DNA of 64,000 bases from Sanderia malayensis (GCA_013076295.1 RQOL01000618.1:3286001-3350000), one strand, 5' to 3'. Positions 47,769 through 59,439 are shown, numbered from the stretch's first letter. The notes: generated from the letters alone by a model not told the origin. Made by a program: numbers and translations.

Positions 47769-47810
47769 TTCAACGTTCCTCATTAAATAATTTATTTCAT
47801 GAGGAACGTT
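47769..47810. repeat. Hairpin upstream of UROD
   Basis: CAACGTTCCTCAT pairs with ATGAGGAACGTTG around an AT-rich loop, followed by four AATTAAAT repeats. Confidence 0.6.
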
Positions 47811-48129
47811 GTATAATTAAATAATTAAATAATTAAATAATTGGCCAGCTTCATGTGGATTACTTCCTTTAACTCTAGGCATTATATATTAGCTACTTGT
47901 TGACTTTCATTAAATAGGTTGCTCCTGGTAAAATTTGCAGAGTGGATTTTTTTGGTTTCTGGTTCTAGTGCAATTTTAAATAAAATAAACGATTTTTTGC
48001 CAGCAAGAAATCCTCTCTTAATATTGATTCTAGGTTCTAATAACTCAATGCGGCCTAAATTAGTATTAATTTTTGCGGTAATACAACAATTATCAGAAAG
48101 GGAGTACTTTAAAGTCATTAATTGCTGCC

Positions 48130-49015
48130 GCGTAGAGGAGCGAAGCGAGGCGGCTGCGCAGAAGCATATATATGGGACTGCGCATGCACGCCAACCTTTA
48201 CGGCATCGTAGCCCTAACCCTAACACTAACCCTAACTGATACACCAGACACTGTCAGTAGTATTACGTCATACATACTCCTGCGCAGAAGCCTATATATG
48301 GCACTGCGCATGCACGCCCACCCTTACGGCACCGTAGCCCTAACCCTAACCCTAATCCAACAATAACCCTAACCCTAACCGATACACAATACACTGTCCG
48401 TTAGATTACGTTATGCTTACTCCTGCGCAGTAGCCTAAATATGGCACCGCGCATACACACCCACCTTTACGGCCTCTAACCCTAACCCTAACCCTAACCC
48501 TAACCGATACACCATACACTGTCAGTAGCATTACGTCATGTATACTCCTGCGCAGTAGTCTATATGCTGCACTGCGCATACACACCCATCTTTAGGGCAC
48601 TCTAGCCCTAACCGTAACCCTGAACCCTAACCCTGACTGTAAATGATACACCAGACACTGTCAGTAGTATTACGTCATACATACTCCTGCGCAGAAGCCT
48701 ATATATAGCACTGCGCATGCACGCCCACCCTTACGGCACCGTAGTCCTAACCCTAACCCTAATCCTACACTAACCCTAACCCTAACCGATACACAATACA
48801 CTGTCCGTTGGATTATGTTATGTTTACTCCTGCGCAGTAGCCTAAATATGGCACTGCGCATACACACCCACCTTTACGGCCTCTAACCTTAACCCTAACC
48901 CTAACCCTAACCCTAACCCTAGCCCTAAGCGATACACCAGACACTATCAGTAGCATTACGTCATGTGTACTTCTGCGCAGTAGCCTGTATATGGCACTAG
49001 GCATACACGCTCAGG
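48130..49015. repeat. Second telomere-like satellite cluster
   Basis: About six diverged monomers of the family at 15787-18402, in the same orientation: CCCTAA runs, GTCAGTAGTATTACGTCAT, CTCCTGCGCAGAAGCCTATA, CACTGCGCATGCACGCCCAC. Monomers are less uniform than in the first array, so this cluster is older or less homogenised. A further diverged piece with CCCTAA runs is at 49390-49560. Confidence 0.9.
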
Positions 49016-49140
49016 AAATTTAAATTACAAATTGATCAAAACACAAAGTAGATGCTCTCGTCAGGTTTTGAACCCGTGGTCTCGAGCTTAGTGTGTAGGT
49101 AAGTTACCGTTAGTCTACAGAAGCGCTTCCTAGCAGTGGA
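49013..49140 (-). mobile_element. tRNA-like SINE-type flank of the second satellite
   Basis: Nearly the same ~125 bp as 18403-18530, abutting the satellite at the same point (AGGAAATTTAAATTACAAAT). Minus strand: TAGACTAACGG, then GGTTCAAAACC. The shared junction means satellite and flank moved as one unit. Confidence 0.6.
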
Positions 49141-49560
49141 GAATAGCATAAGGTCAAATGAATCAACGTACCAGACATATAATCATCCTTCACCCGTTGA
49201 TATTAGTCATCTATCGTTACGTTCTGCATACATGCGTCATGCCCCATTTGAAATTGGCTGGCACAGCAAATCATTCGGTTATCGAATTAAAGTATGCGCT
49301 GACATACGACAGAAGCAAGCTAACATCTTACCCCTCCCACTCTATAAGGCAGATCAAATGCTCTGCACACTAAATGCGCAATGAATTCTCTGCCCAGTAA
49401 CAAATAAATGGTACTGCGCACACCCACCCACCTACAAAATGTTTCAACCCTAATCCTAACCCTAACCCTAACCCTGATACTAACCCTAACATCAGATGCA
49501 TTGGACTTTATTACGTCATGAATCCTCCTGCGCAGCAGCCCATATATAGAACAGTTACCT

Positions 49561-52145
49561 CTGAGTTATGTTACAACACAAACGTGCATCTTAAATTCAT
49601 CTGAGAATTTTATGAATCCCTTTCTCTGCTAGAACCCCCTCGAGAATTTAAAATATTACCAAGTCCCCAGAGCAGCACGTTTTATTTGAAAGTTGAATCT
49701 ATCCAGCCTTTCTAGAGAGGTATTTATCCAGGTTCTTGCTAAGCCGCGTTTTGTATATTTGGTTGAAGAAAGCAGATATGTTTTATCAATAAAGAAATAG
49801 CATTTGATACCAGCAGAATTCAAACAGCTGACTTCATCATTTCGTATCTCTCTTTATCAAAAAACAATTTCCTGTCTTTCGGACATTGAAATAAAAATAC
49901 CTTCAAAGGAATTCCATTTTGGATCCTTTGCGAGTTTGTTATGAAATAAAGTTCACGCCGCCATTGAGCTTTATGTCCATAAAACAAATGTTTATTATTT
50001 TCAGAAGAAATTTCAGCGTGAAAATTCTATTTAAAGTAGGTGATTACATGTGAATCTCAACCGTTCAAGCAATTATCTTCGTCATTGCACAGGCATGAGT
50101 AATAATTTTCACTCGGAACTTTACTTGCTTGCAAATATCAAAGAGCATATTTATGAATGAAGTCACCAGAAGCTTGACTTGTGAGGAAAGCGCAAAGAAA
50201 AACTCAGCAGAAGTTTATGTTTGACTGTATGCGCAAACATTCAAGTTTATTTACACAGTTGAAGATGGATTGGAACTGTTTCTATGGTAATTATAAATGA
50301 TGACATTTATGATCAAGGAACCCGAAATAAAAGTTGTAAATGCATTCGTTTTTCTTGGCAGTCCAGTTCAGAATACACTTATGTGTTTGATAAGAGACTT
50401 AGATCAGCACCTATTACGAAAATATTTTAAGTTGCTTCTTAATTTCGGAAACTAAAATCTTTTTATTGTTTTAAAGTTGAGCATTTTTTGATAGATACAA
50501 ACTCAGATCCAGAACATAAGATCAAATCTCGTGAAGTCATGAAGAACAAATTAAATTTTTTCCAAATCTTCATTAAACTAAAGTTTAATAAAATTCATTA
50601 TATCCACGAAAGCTATGTTGTACACAAAAGAATGTCAATTAACTTTTGTTAAAAAGGAAATTATACAATTTCTAAATGTTTCTCTTGAGACTTGTAACTA
50701 CAATTGTTTCCTAAGTTTTACGCCATCCTAGTTCCAATGCATTATTAACTATAGTTTCTTATAAAGAGACGTGTAGGTCTTTCATCTTTTATTAAAAATG
50801 ATTGAGTTTATGATTGCTTTTGAAAGTTAATGAGTTTTTCCGTGTTTTATTTAAACAAAAGTGAATATTCTGGTGATATTATTCATCATCACTTGTTGGC
50901 CGGATCGATGTTTTGAAATCAACGTATTGTTTTGTACCAAGCGTAGATGCTTCATAGCACATGCTTCAAAACACACAACCTCCGTATTATCATTATTATT
51001 ATGATTATTTATTATTATCTCTGCCCTCTTTGGCAGCTGTATCAACCGACTTTCGTTGATGAGTGAATTTCCTTTCAAATCGAATCTTTATTTGAACACA
51101 GATTTCACAGTTGAAGGGAGCTTTAAAGTTCAGCAAAGCTTAGCTGTAATCAAGACTTGTACATATTCAACAGTGATAAATCAATGACTGGAATCGTGGA
51201 TATCTATAAAGCAATTGAAATACTCGTTGTTGATATTGAACCTGTGGTATATTTCTTCTGATTGAATTCGTCAGATGTACGTCTGTTCACAATGACAAGC
51301 AGCAGCGGTTGTTTAAACATTGACTGGTATGTTCTGTAGCGAAGGTTTCGACACTGACAACTCGTTGTAGCCGCATAGAAGAAAAACCAAACCACAAAAG
51401 GTTCTGATTGCAATCAGTAAATTATCTAATGATATCTATCAAGTACCTGTATGATGTAATTACTTTTTGACGTACAAAAGTACGTTCATTTTTGCAATTT
51501 GATAATTCCTTTTGACGCTCTGAAGTTTGTATATATGTGTAACTAGCAGCTGGACTAGCATAACTTTTAAAACACTGAGTCAGATTCAAAGCAGATTGAA
51601 TCTTAAACCCCGACAAACTGCTGAGGGCTGAGATTGTTCATACACTACTGATCATAAAGACTTTCAGAGAAGCAGAAACACATTGGAATAGAAAGAAGTA
51701 TTGAAATATGATCGTTTATTGAAGACTCGGACATATGACAAGGCTTAAGAAGCTAATCTGAAATACATAGACAGAAGAAGTCTCTAAAGATATCGTTGAC
51801 AATAGGCTACAGACCACATACAAGGAGGCAGGTAGCTTCAATATTCTGATTGTTGTCTTTGGTGGATAAATCCTATGTTGACACAGAGCATCTTTCAGCA
51901 TGGGTGTTATAAACAAAAAATGAACAAGGCACCAGCAGCTCGCCATCTTCCGATTTTAATCAACTTGTCAAACAATAAATGCAGCATACAACAAAGGTAA
52001 TTACCCTACTTCAAACAACAAAGTATATATAATACTTGAAGGGCATAAGTATCAACAAACATATTGATCTGTAATCAGAAGGAGAACGAAGGTTGTGAAA
52101 GGAAGAGTGTGTGGAATATTGCAGAAAGGGAAGAACGCTTGAAAT
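49561..52145. other. Intergenic, no gene recognised
   Basis: AT-rich. The only structure noted is a probable relic of the TTTCTTATAAA MITE family ending near 50776 (GTTTCTTATAAAGAGACGTG). Short ORFs on both strands have no family features. The right end should contain the GPCR 5' UTR and promoter. Confidence 0.5.
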
Positions 52146-53150
52146 ATGGACGCAAATTGCGACAACAGTTTCTCGGATCGGATTATTCTTAGTCACAACC
52201 AGAGTCTAATTCTTGCGATAATAAATACGGTGATGATGCTCCCAACTGCCATTGCTAACATCGTGATAATCGTTGGGTTGATTAAGACGAAACAACTTGA
52301 TTCAAAAGTCAATCGCATGTTTATCGGTTTGAGCATTTCGGATGTCTGCATATCAGTTATCGTCCAGCCGATGGCGACGATTTTATTTACATTCGAGAAA
52401 CAGCGTAGGAATTGTCGATTGGAGCTGGCTACACAATTCCTCACACTTTTATTTTGCCATTGCTCAGCGTTCTTAATAGTAGTCATAGCAATAGAAAGAC
52501 TGGTGCACGTTCGAGAAATGCGCGTGCGCAATAACCAGATTGCCGCATCCTACAAGCGAATCCACGCCACAATGGTATGCTGCTTCGTCATGTCTCTTTT
52601 CATCGCCGTCCTTGTCACTTTGGCTTCGTTGAATAATAACTATTTGATAGCGAGTGTCGCACTGAAGCTTGTTGACTTTCTGGCTATAATGATGATATAC
52701 ACAGCGTATATCGAAACATTCAGAGCAGTATACCGTCACGTTCAAAGCACCCAGTTCCTGCGCAACGGTAATTCAACCCCCGCCTACGCAACCTCAATGC
52801 TCAAGGCCATAATGCTAATAATATTCTTTCTATTTGTCTGCTACATGCCGTACCTATGCATCGGGCTGCTTGTTTTTAACGATAAAGTGCTGGGAACAAA
52901 GACAAGCAGTTCCACGAACACATTTCTTAATTATTTTTCCGGCGAGTTGGTGTACTTGAACTCGTTTTTCAACGCGGTGGTGGTGCTGAACAAAAACAGA
53001 TACCTATTGAAATATTTCGTTGATCTGTTCTCGAGGAAACGTCGTCCCATAACCCCTCTGCGTTTCAACAGCAATAGGTGCGCACCAATAACATTGAACG
53101 ATATCGAGGCAAGAATTCAAAGCGAGCAGAACAGAGAGTTAAACTCATGA
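52146..53150 (+). CDS. Atypical rhodopsin-like GPCR 1
   Basis: Intronless, 334 aa, with seven hydrophobic segments (about residues 17-43, 55-79, 95-117, 138-160, 166-188, 214-240, 257-279). Class A features: N in TM1 (TAIANIVI), SISD in TM2, a Cys before TM3, CYMPY in TM6. Key motifs are altered: DRY is ERL, CWxP has Tyr instead of Trp, NPxxY is NSFFNAVV without Pro or Tyr, and no ECL2 cysteine is evident to pair with the TM3 cysteine. The ligand is unknown. It is a clear paralogue of the receptor at 59440-60540 (shared KTxQL, VYLNSF.NA). Confidence 0.8.
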   Translation: MDANCDNSFSDRIILSHNQSLILAIINTVMMLPTAIANIVIIVGLIKTKQLDSKVNRMFIGLSISDVCISVIVQPMATILFTFEKQRRNCRLELATQFLTLLFCHCSAFLIVVIAIERLVHVREMRVRNNQIAASYKRIHATMVCCFVMSLFIAVLVTLASLNNNYLIASVALKLVDFLAIMMIYTAYIETFRAVYRHVQSTQFLRNGNSTPAYATSMLKAIMLIIFFLFVCYMPYLCIGLLVFNDKVLGTKTSSSTNTFLNYFSGELVYLNSFFNAVVVLNKNRYLLKYFVDLFSRKRRPITPLRFNSNRCAPITLNDIEARIQSEQNRELNS

Positions 53151-53394
53151 ACAATAAGATTCAATTTTTAAACTCAATATTAAAATTGTTCAAAGTAAAC
53201 TTAAAAAGTCTTACTCAATCACTTAAAGCAAAATAAAGCATGCTGTAACATAGTATGGCTTTTCGTATCACTGCTGTCTGCCGAAGAATTAAAGCAGGCT
53301 TTGTTGCTAGTTGCTAAATAATTTACACCAACGTATGCATTATAATAGTTTATTGAAGAGTACATAGGACTAGAATATAATATTAGAAATGTCG

Positions 53395-53693
53395 TGTCGA
53401 GAACTTGATGAACTAGTTAACTATAATATTTAATCATTTGTTTTGTTCAATTTCTTTATTTTATAACCCTTTCTTACATCTATACTATAAACTTTGCTCT
53501 ATGCTTAATTAGCCTCGTTTTGATCGTAAAAGTATGTAGTGAGACCAGGGATTGCAGAAAAACACGTGGAGAGAGTAGTGAGGAACTGGTTCGTTTTAAT
53601 TTTTTGTGATGATATAAATTTGAAAAACCAGTGTACTTTGTGTTAATCTAACCTATGCGAGCTTTTGTTGGGGCAAAGAACAAATACCCGACA
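53395..53693 (+). repeat. BEL/Pao 5' LTR
   Basis: 299 bp from TGTCGAGAACTTG to AAATACCCGACA, identical by eye to 59044-59342. GTCG at 53391-53394 matches GTCG at 59343-59346 and is taken as the target duplication. A primer-binding-site-like TGGCACCCCAGATGGGA starts at 53697. Confidence 0.92.
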
Positions 53694-53759
53694 AAGTGGC
53701 ACCCCAGATGGGAGTCGAGTGAAGTCAATCGAAATCAGAGAGATTCTAGACGGGCCTAA

Positions 53760-56627
53760 ATGGCAAATATCGAAGAGAAAACCAAGAAAATTCAAAACAA
53801 GTTTCGCCTGCTGAAGTTTACTCAACAGGAAACAGCGAGAATTATCAACAAGAACAATGTGAAAGCACTAGAGAGACACATCAATAGTTTCAACAAAAAT
53901 ATTGATGATATCCATACCCTGATATCGGAAGTGCAAGAATTAAAAATAGAAGCTGATGAGGAGCTTGAGGAAGTCAGATCCTGGAGTCTTAAAATTGAAG
54001 CAGATCTTGCAGAATTTGAAGATAGCATAGAGGAGTTACAGAAGAGAGTGAAATTACTGAAAAAAGAAGAAAAGGCAGCAGAGAGTCGTGAAGAGGAAGA
54101 GGTCAAGGCTGAGGCAAGGAGGCGTGAATACGATGAGGCACTTAAATTAGAGGAAGCAAAAATGCAAATGAAAAAGCAGGTTGAGAAGGAAATAATGGAA
54201 TTAAAACCATCAAGAGACCAACAACAGCAGCAACCAACTAAAGTCAAACTACCAAAGCTTGTTATATCAAAATTCCAAGGAACATATCTAGATTGGCAAC
54301 GATTTTGGAATTTATTTGAAATGGAAATTGACAAAAGTGATATTGCTTCAGTTTCTAAATTTTCCTATCTCAAAGAAGCATTGGTGCAAAAGGTTCGTGC
54401 AACAATAGATGGTCTCCCGCTCACAACGGAAGGGTATGAGCGAGCCAAGCAGATTCTCAGGACACGCTATGGAAAGCCTAGTGAGGTTGCAAATGCCCAC
54501 ATCCAGAATATTGTCTCATTGCCTACTATAAATGGAACTCAACCACCTAAAATTCTTGAATTCTTTGAAAAACTTGTAACAAGTGTACAAACACTGGACA
54601 CAATGGGAAAACTCAAGGAGATAAATGGATATGTCAGAACAACATTAGATAAGCTGCCAGGAATAAGAGCTGACCTAGTTAGAATTGATGATGAATGGCA
54701 AGACTGGAAATTTCCACAGTTCATAGAAGCATTGAGAAGGTGGTGTGAACGAAATCCGGTTCAGGTTGAAGATAGAAACAGACAACACCCTCAACCAAGG
54801 CGTGACAAGGTATTCCAAACAAGTGATCAAGCTGGAAAACCAAAGGGGTGTGTTTACTGTGAAAATACAGAACATAAATCAGTGGATTGTGATAACATCA
54901 AAACTGTTGCTGAAAGGAAGAAGTGCCTTAGTTTGAAAAAACTATGCTTTAACTGCACAGGCAGTAAGCATCGCGCAGCAGAATGTCATAGCAGATTTAA
55001 GTGTCAAAAATGCAGTGCTAAACACCACACATCTATCTGTGACCAGCAATCTCAGCAAATTTTACTAGCAACCAATGAAGCGAAATCAAGTGGAACTGTT
55101 ACATATCCTGTTGTCTTGGTTAAAGTAAATGGAGTAACATGTCGTGCACTTTTGGACACGGGGGCAGGTAGTTCCTATGCTTCAACCACACTGCTGGACC
55201 ACATTGCCAAGAAACCTGTAAGGAAAGAAAAGAGAAGAATTGAAATGATGATGCAATCGGTGACTCAAACAATTGAAGTCTACAAGGTAAAAATTGCAAG
55301 TATGAATGAAGAGTTCATGTTAGAAACCACTGTGAGTAAAGTTAACAAAGAATGTCTTTTATACTTACCCAATCCGAACTATGATGCAGTCATCTCACGA
55401 TATAGCCATTTGCGAGAGGTCAAAATGGATGACTCAGATAAAAAGTCAATTCTTCCAGTTCACCTGATTCTTGGTGCAAATGAGTATTCAAGAATTAAAA
55501 CTGATGAAAAGCCCAAGATTGGGACACCTGGAGAACCCATTGCTGAAGTGACAAAATTTGGTTGGACTATCATGTCTCCAGGAAGTGAAAGCAAACTTGG
55601 AAATGTTTACCTGACAAGAAGTTCTAATGAAGATTACGAACAGTTGTGCAGTTTGGATATCCTTGGTCTTATTGATAAACCTGATGGAGATCAGCAGCAA
55701 GTGTATGAAGATTTCAAGGAACAGTTATCTAGACATCCTGATGGATGGTATGAAACAGGGCTTTTATGGAAAAACAGTCATGATATGCTACACAACAACA
55801 AGAATAGAAGCCTTGGAAGACTAAACAACTTAACAAGGAGATTGCAGAGAGAACCGGATCTTTTCCAAAAGTACGATGAAATTATACAGGACCAGCTGGA
55901 CCAAGGGATTGTAGAGAGAGTTAGCAAAGAAGAAGGGAATGGTAAGGAGTATTATATTCCGCATAAACCAGTCATCCGAGAAACTGCAGAGAGTACGAAA
56001 GTCAGGATCGTTTTCGATGCCTCTGCAAAGGGATCTGATGTCAGTCCATCTCTAAATGATTGCTTGGAGCCCGGACAGCCACTCCAGAACTTGTTGTGGA
56101 GTGTGCTGGTGAGAAACCGACTAAAGCCTGTAGCTCTTTGTGGCGACTTAAAGCAAGCATTCTTGCAAGTGCGAATACGGGAAGAAGATAGAGATTCGTT
56201 GCGGTTTCATTGGTTGAAGAACCAGGATCCAACACAGATTGAAGTCCTGAGGTTTACCCGAGCTCTCTTTGGACTCGTACAATCCCCGTTTCTTCTTGGA
56301 GCGACAATAGAAGAGCACTTGAAACGCTGTGAAGGGAAGTATCCCACGGAAGTCGAAGAGATCAGGAGCAGCCTCTATGTAGACGACATCATAAGCGGCT
56401 CACATACTGTGGAAGACACAGAACATCTCAAGAACACTGCCATTTCAATCTTTGGAGAAGCTCAATTTCAACTTCATAAATGGCACTCGAACATAGAGCA
56501 GTTGGAAACACACAAGAATGAGACAAATGCCAATCAGAGCTATGCTAAAGAACAATTAGGTGTCAGAGCAGATGAGGTAAAAATGCTTGGTCTCACATGG
56601 AACAAAACCAAGGATTCTCTGGAGTAG
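53760..56627 (+). CDS. BEL/Pao Gag, protease and reverse transcriptase
   Basis: A 955-aa ORF. The N-terminal ~140 residues are charged coiled coil, then a DUF1759-type Gag core (FQGTYLDWQRFWNLFE), two or three zinc knuckles (CFNCTGSKHRAAEC is CX2CX4HX4C), an aspartic protease (LLDTGAGSS near 55155) and a reverse transcriptase with LYVDD near 56380. It stops at 56627 where related elements would continue into RNase H; the continuation lies in another frame. Confidence 0.9.
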   Translation: MANIEEKTKKIQNKFRLLKFTQQETARIINKNNVKALERHINSFNKNIDDIHTLISEVQELKIEADEELEEVRSWSLKIEADLAEFEDSIEELQKRVKLLKKEEKAAESREEEEVKAEARRREYDEALKLEEAKMQMKKQVEKEIMELKPSRDQQQQQPTKVKLPKLVISKFQGTYLDWQRFWNLFEMEIDKSDIASVSKFSYLKEALVQKVRATIDGLPLTTEGYERAKQILRTRYGKPSEVANAHIQNIVSLPTINGTQPPKILEFFEKLVTSVQTLDTMGKLKEINGYVRTTLDKLPGIRADLVRIDDEWQDWKFPQFIEALRRWCERNPVQVEDRNRQHPQPRRDKVFQTSDQAGKPKGCVYCENTEHKSVDCDNIKTVAERKKCLSLKKLCFNCTGSKHRAAECHSRFKCQKCSAKHHTSICDQQSQQILLATNEAKSSGTVTYPVVLVKVNGVTCRALLDTGAGSSYASTTLLDHIAKKPVRKEKRRIEMMMQSVTQTIEVYKVKIASMNEEFMLETTVSKVNKECLLYLPNPNYDAVISRYSHLREVKMDDSDKKSILPVHLILGANEYSRIKTDEKPKIGTPGEPIAEVTKFGWTIMSPGSESKLGNVYLTRSSNEDYEQLCSLDILGLIDKPDGDQQQVYEDFKEQLSRHPDGWYETGLLWKNSHDMLHNNKNRSLGRLNNLTRRLQREPDLFQKYDEIIQDQLDQGIVERVSKEEGNGKEYYIPHKPVIRETAESTKVRIVFDASAKGSDVSPSLNDCLEPGQPLQNLLWSVLVRNRLKPVALCGDLKQAFLQVRIREEDRDSLRFHWLKNQDPTQIEVLRFTRALFGLVQSPFLLGATIEEHLKRCEGKYPTEVEEIRSSLYVDDIISGSHTVEDTEHLKNTAISIFGEAQFQLHKWHSNIEQLETHKNETNANQSYAKEQLGVRADEVKMLGLTWNKTKDSLE

Positions 56628-57202
56628 TCTTTCCATCAAATCAAGCTGAGATGACGAAAAGAGGAATTTTACGAAGCCTGGCTTCAGTATACGACCCACT
56701 CGGATTGGCCTCACCTACCGTGTTACTGGGAAAGTTCATATACAGAGAATGTTGTGATCAGAGGTTAGCCTGGGATGCAGATCTACCTGATACAATAGTC
56801 AAAGCGTGGAAGAGCTATGAGAATAATCTAGCAGCTATTGTTGAAGTACCAAGAAGTTTGTGCAGCTTTCAGGAGCCAATACAATCAGTGAAGCTTCATG
56901 TCTTCGGGGATACCAGTGGAAAAGGAACTTCTGCTGCTGTTTATGCTGTTGTGGAACAAGAATCAGGCACCAGTCAAGGGTTACTAACAGCCAAATCAAG
57001 ATTAGCAAAAAAGAGCTTAAGCATTCCCCGTCTTGAGCTTGTTGCTGCCCACATGGCCTCAAATTTGGTAAACAACGTCAGAGAAGCACTCAGAGGCTAC
57101 CCAGTTGAAGATATATATGGCTGGCTGGATAGCACTGTTGCCTTTACTGGATTAGAAACAAGGGCAGCTACAAGCAGTTTGTTGCAAATAGAGTCAAACT
57201 GA
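56597..57202 (+). pseudogene. BEL/Pao pol middle segment (RNase H region), out of frame
   Basis: A 201-aa open segment that overlaps the first ORF in a different frame. It has LASVYDPLGLASP, typical of the Pao post-RT region, then FGDTSGKG and IPRLELVAA of the RNase H domain. Near 57140 the homologous frame moves again, so this segment is bounded by two single-nucleotide-scale frame breaks. Confidence 0.8.
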
Positions 57203-57306
57203 TCAACGAGAAGCACTTTATTACTTGGCGACATGTCACTACTGACGAAAATCCGGCAGACATTGGAAGCAGAGGTCTGCAGGCTGACAAGTTACCAGGA
57301 ACCTGG

Positions 57307-58983
57307 TTGAAGGGACCAGATTGGCTACCTGAGAGAGCCCGTTGGCCTAACGAACTTATCGCACAGCAAAGCAGAGAATCAGAAGAAGAAAGCAAGCTGA
57401 TCAAGGAGGTGCTTGCAGTTGCTGTCCAAAAGACAGAAGAAATCGACAACTTGTTTAGCAAGTTCAGTTTCTGGAAAGGGATAAGAATTTTGTCTTGGAT
57501 GAAAAGATTCATTCATAACTGTACATCGAAGGCTGAAGAGCGAGTTTCCGGACCATTGACAACAGAAGAAACAGAACACCAGATTCAATACTGCATAAGA
57601 AGAGAGCAAGAACTAGTCAGTTGTACTGAACCATTCAAACAAGATCAGCTCACACTCAATCTGCAGAAGAACAGCAAGGGATTATATGAATGTAGAGGTA
57701 GGATACAGGGGGTCTACCCTATCTATCTACCACAAAAGTCAGTTTTCAGCGAGAAATTGGTGATGGATTGTCACAAGAAGACCTTGCATGGGGGAGTCGG
57801 ACTTACAATGGCGTCAGTTCGAGAAAAGTATTGGATTCCACGTCTGCGGCAGTTGAGCAAAAGAGTTGTCAAAAGCTGTCGGGGCTGCAAACGGTTCCAT
57901 GCAGTGGCTTTCTCCAACCCGCCTGAAGGGAATCTCCCCAAAACAAGAACTGAAGGGTTTCGTCCGTTCCAAGCTGTCGGAATAGACTATGCTGGACCCT
58001 TGCAATACAAACGAAGACAAGATCAACTTGGTAAAGCATACATCTTACTTATATCCTGCAGTATTACCAGAGCTATCTACATCGAACTTGTGAGAGATCA
58101 AACTGTTGAAGAATTCTTAAAGTGTTTGAAGAGATTTATTGCAAGAAAAGGGAGACCTGACAGAATCTACTCAGACAACGGAAGAACCTTTATCGCTGGT
58201 GCGAAATGGCTGAGGAAGTTAATGAAAGATGAAAAACTGAGAGATTTTGCTGCTCACCAAAACATCAGCTGGCAATTCAATCTAAGCAAAGCGCCCTGGT
58301 GGGGCGGACAATTTGAGAGACTTATAGGTCTTATCAAACAGTCTCTCTATAAAACAATCGGAAGAGCACAGCTGAAGTGGAACGAACTAGAAGAAGTGAT
58401 CTTGGACGTAGAAACTGCATTGAACAATCGTCCGCTTGGATATATCGAAGATGACATACAACAGCCGATACTCACCCCAAATGTGATGATGTTTGGAATT
58501 CCAAACAAGCTAGTGGAAGAGGATCCTGAAGATGAGGAAGATAAGGATATGAAGAAACGAGCAAATTACTTGAAGAGATGTAAAGAGCTATTATGGAAGA
58601 GATGGACCGCAGAGTATATTAGAGGACTAAGGGAGCGACATCAACTCAAACATCCAATGAAATCACCGAATCTTGAAGTTGGAGATGTTGTAATTATCAA
58701 AAACGAAGATCGTAACAGAGGCAAGTGGAATCTCGGGATAGTAGAAGAACTGATCAGCGGAAAAGACGGTGTTGTAAGAGGGGCTCGTCTAAGAGCCGGC
58801 AAATCATACTGGGAAAGACCAATTCAGCATCTGTTCCCACTTGAACTGCATTGTGACAAGCCCAGAACTGCTGATAAAATGCTAGATCCCGAGGCCAAGG
58901 AATTCAAGACAAAAAGGGGAGCAGCAGCTAATGCAACAGCAATAATAAGGACTATAGCTGAAGACGAGGATGAAAGTTTTTAA
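57307..58983 (+). CDS. BEL/Pao integrase and C-terminal domain
   Basis: A 558-aa ORF; pol similarity in this frame begins about 170 bp earlier. It has an H2C2 zinc-binding module (LHGG..., CRGCKRF), an rve integrase core (VGIDYAGPL, YSDNGRTF and the downstream Glu region) and a DUF5641-type tail (LEVGDVVII...RGKWNLGIV). It ends at the TAA near 58981, just before the purine tract. Confidence 0.9.
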   Translation: MKGPDWLPERARWPNELIAQQSRESEEESKLIKEVLAVAVQKTEEIDNLFSKFSFWKGIRILSWMKRFIHNCTSKAEERVSGPLTTEETEHQIQYCIRREQELVSCTEPFKQDQLTLNLQKNSKGLYECRGRIQGVYPIYLPQKSVFSEKLVMDCHKKTLHGGVGLTMASVREKYWIPRLRQLSKRVVKSCRGCKRFHAVAFSNPPEGNLPKTRTEGFRPFQAVGIDYAGPLQYKRRQDQLGKAYILLISCSITRAIYIELVRDQTVEEFLKCLKRFIARKGRPDRIYSDNGRTFIAGAKWLRKLMKDEKLRDFAAHQNISWQFNLSKAPWWGGQFERLIGLIKQSLYKTIGRAQLKWNELEEVILDVETALNNRPLGYIEDDIQQPILTPNVMMFGIPNKLVEEDPEDEEDKDMKKRANYLKRCKELLWKRWTAEYIRGLRERHQLKHPMKSPNLEVGDVVIIKNEDRNRGKWNLGIVEELISGKDGVVRGARLRAGKSYWERPIQHLFPLELHCDKPRTADKMLDPEAKEFKTKRGAAANATAIIRTIAEDEDESF

Positions 58984-59043
58984 CCGTGACTGAATAGAAC
59001 CATTGATCATATTTGTTCCCCCTTGGAACAAATAGGGGGAGTG

Positions 59044-59342
59044 TGTCGAGAACTTGATGAACTAGTTAACTATAATATTTAATCATTTGTTTTGTTCAAT
59101 TTCTTTATTTTATAACCCTTTCTTACATCTATACTATAAACTTTGCTCTATGCTTAATTAGCCTCGTTTTGATCGTAAAAGTATGTAGTGAGACCAGGGA
59201 TTGCAGAAAAACACGTGGAGAGAGTAGTGAGGAACTGGTTCGTTTTAATTTTTTGTGATGATATAAATTTGAAAAACCAGTGTACTTTGTGTTAATCTAA
59301 CCTATGCGAGCTTTTGTTGGGGCAAAGAACAAATACCCGACA
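59044..59342 (+). repeat. BEL/Pao 3' LTR
   Basis: Same 299 bp as the 5' LTR with no difference seen. Followed by GTCG (59343-59346), the putative target duplication. Confidence 0.92.
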
Positions 59343-59439
59343 GTCGAATTCATATCTCAATTGCAAACTTAAAGATTAGATATAGTGAATGATAGATTAA
59401 AAAGTCTGCTTTTGATAATTTTTGCAAGAATTTTCGAGC

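Larger units (their letters stand above)
53391..59346 (+). mobile_element. BEL/Pao LTR retrotransposon, ~5.95 kb, recent but frame-broken
   Basis: Two identical 299-bp LTRs, a PBS, gag-pol domains in BEL/Pao order and a purine-rich tract (AAATAGGGGGAG) before the 3' LTR. It separates the two GPCR paralogues. Identical LTRs imply a young insertion. Two reading-frame changes in pol (near 56.6 and 57.14 kb) mean this copy probably cannot move on its own unless they are assembly errors. Confidence 0.93.

Noticed and set aside
56597..57202. Programmed frameshifting in the BEL/Pao pol gene
   Set aside because: Two separate shifts within 550 bp and no slippery heptamer or following stem seen; mutation or sequence error is simpler.
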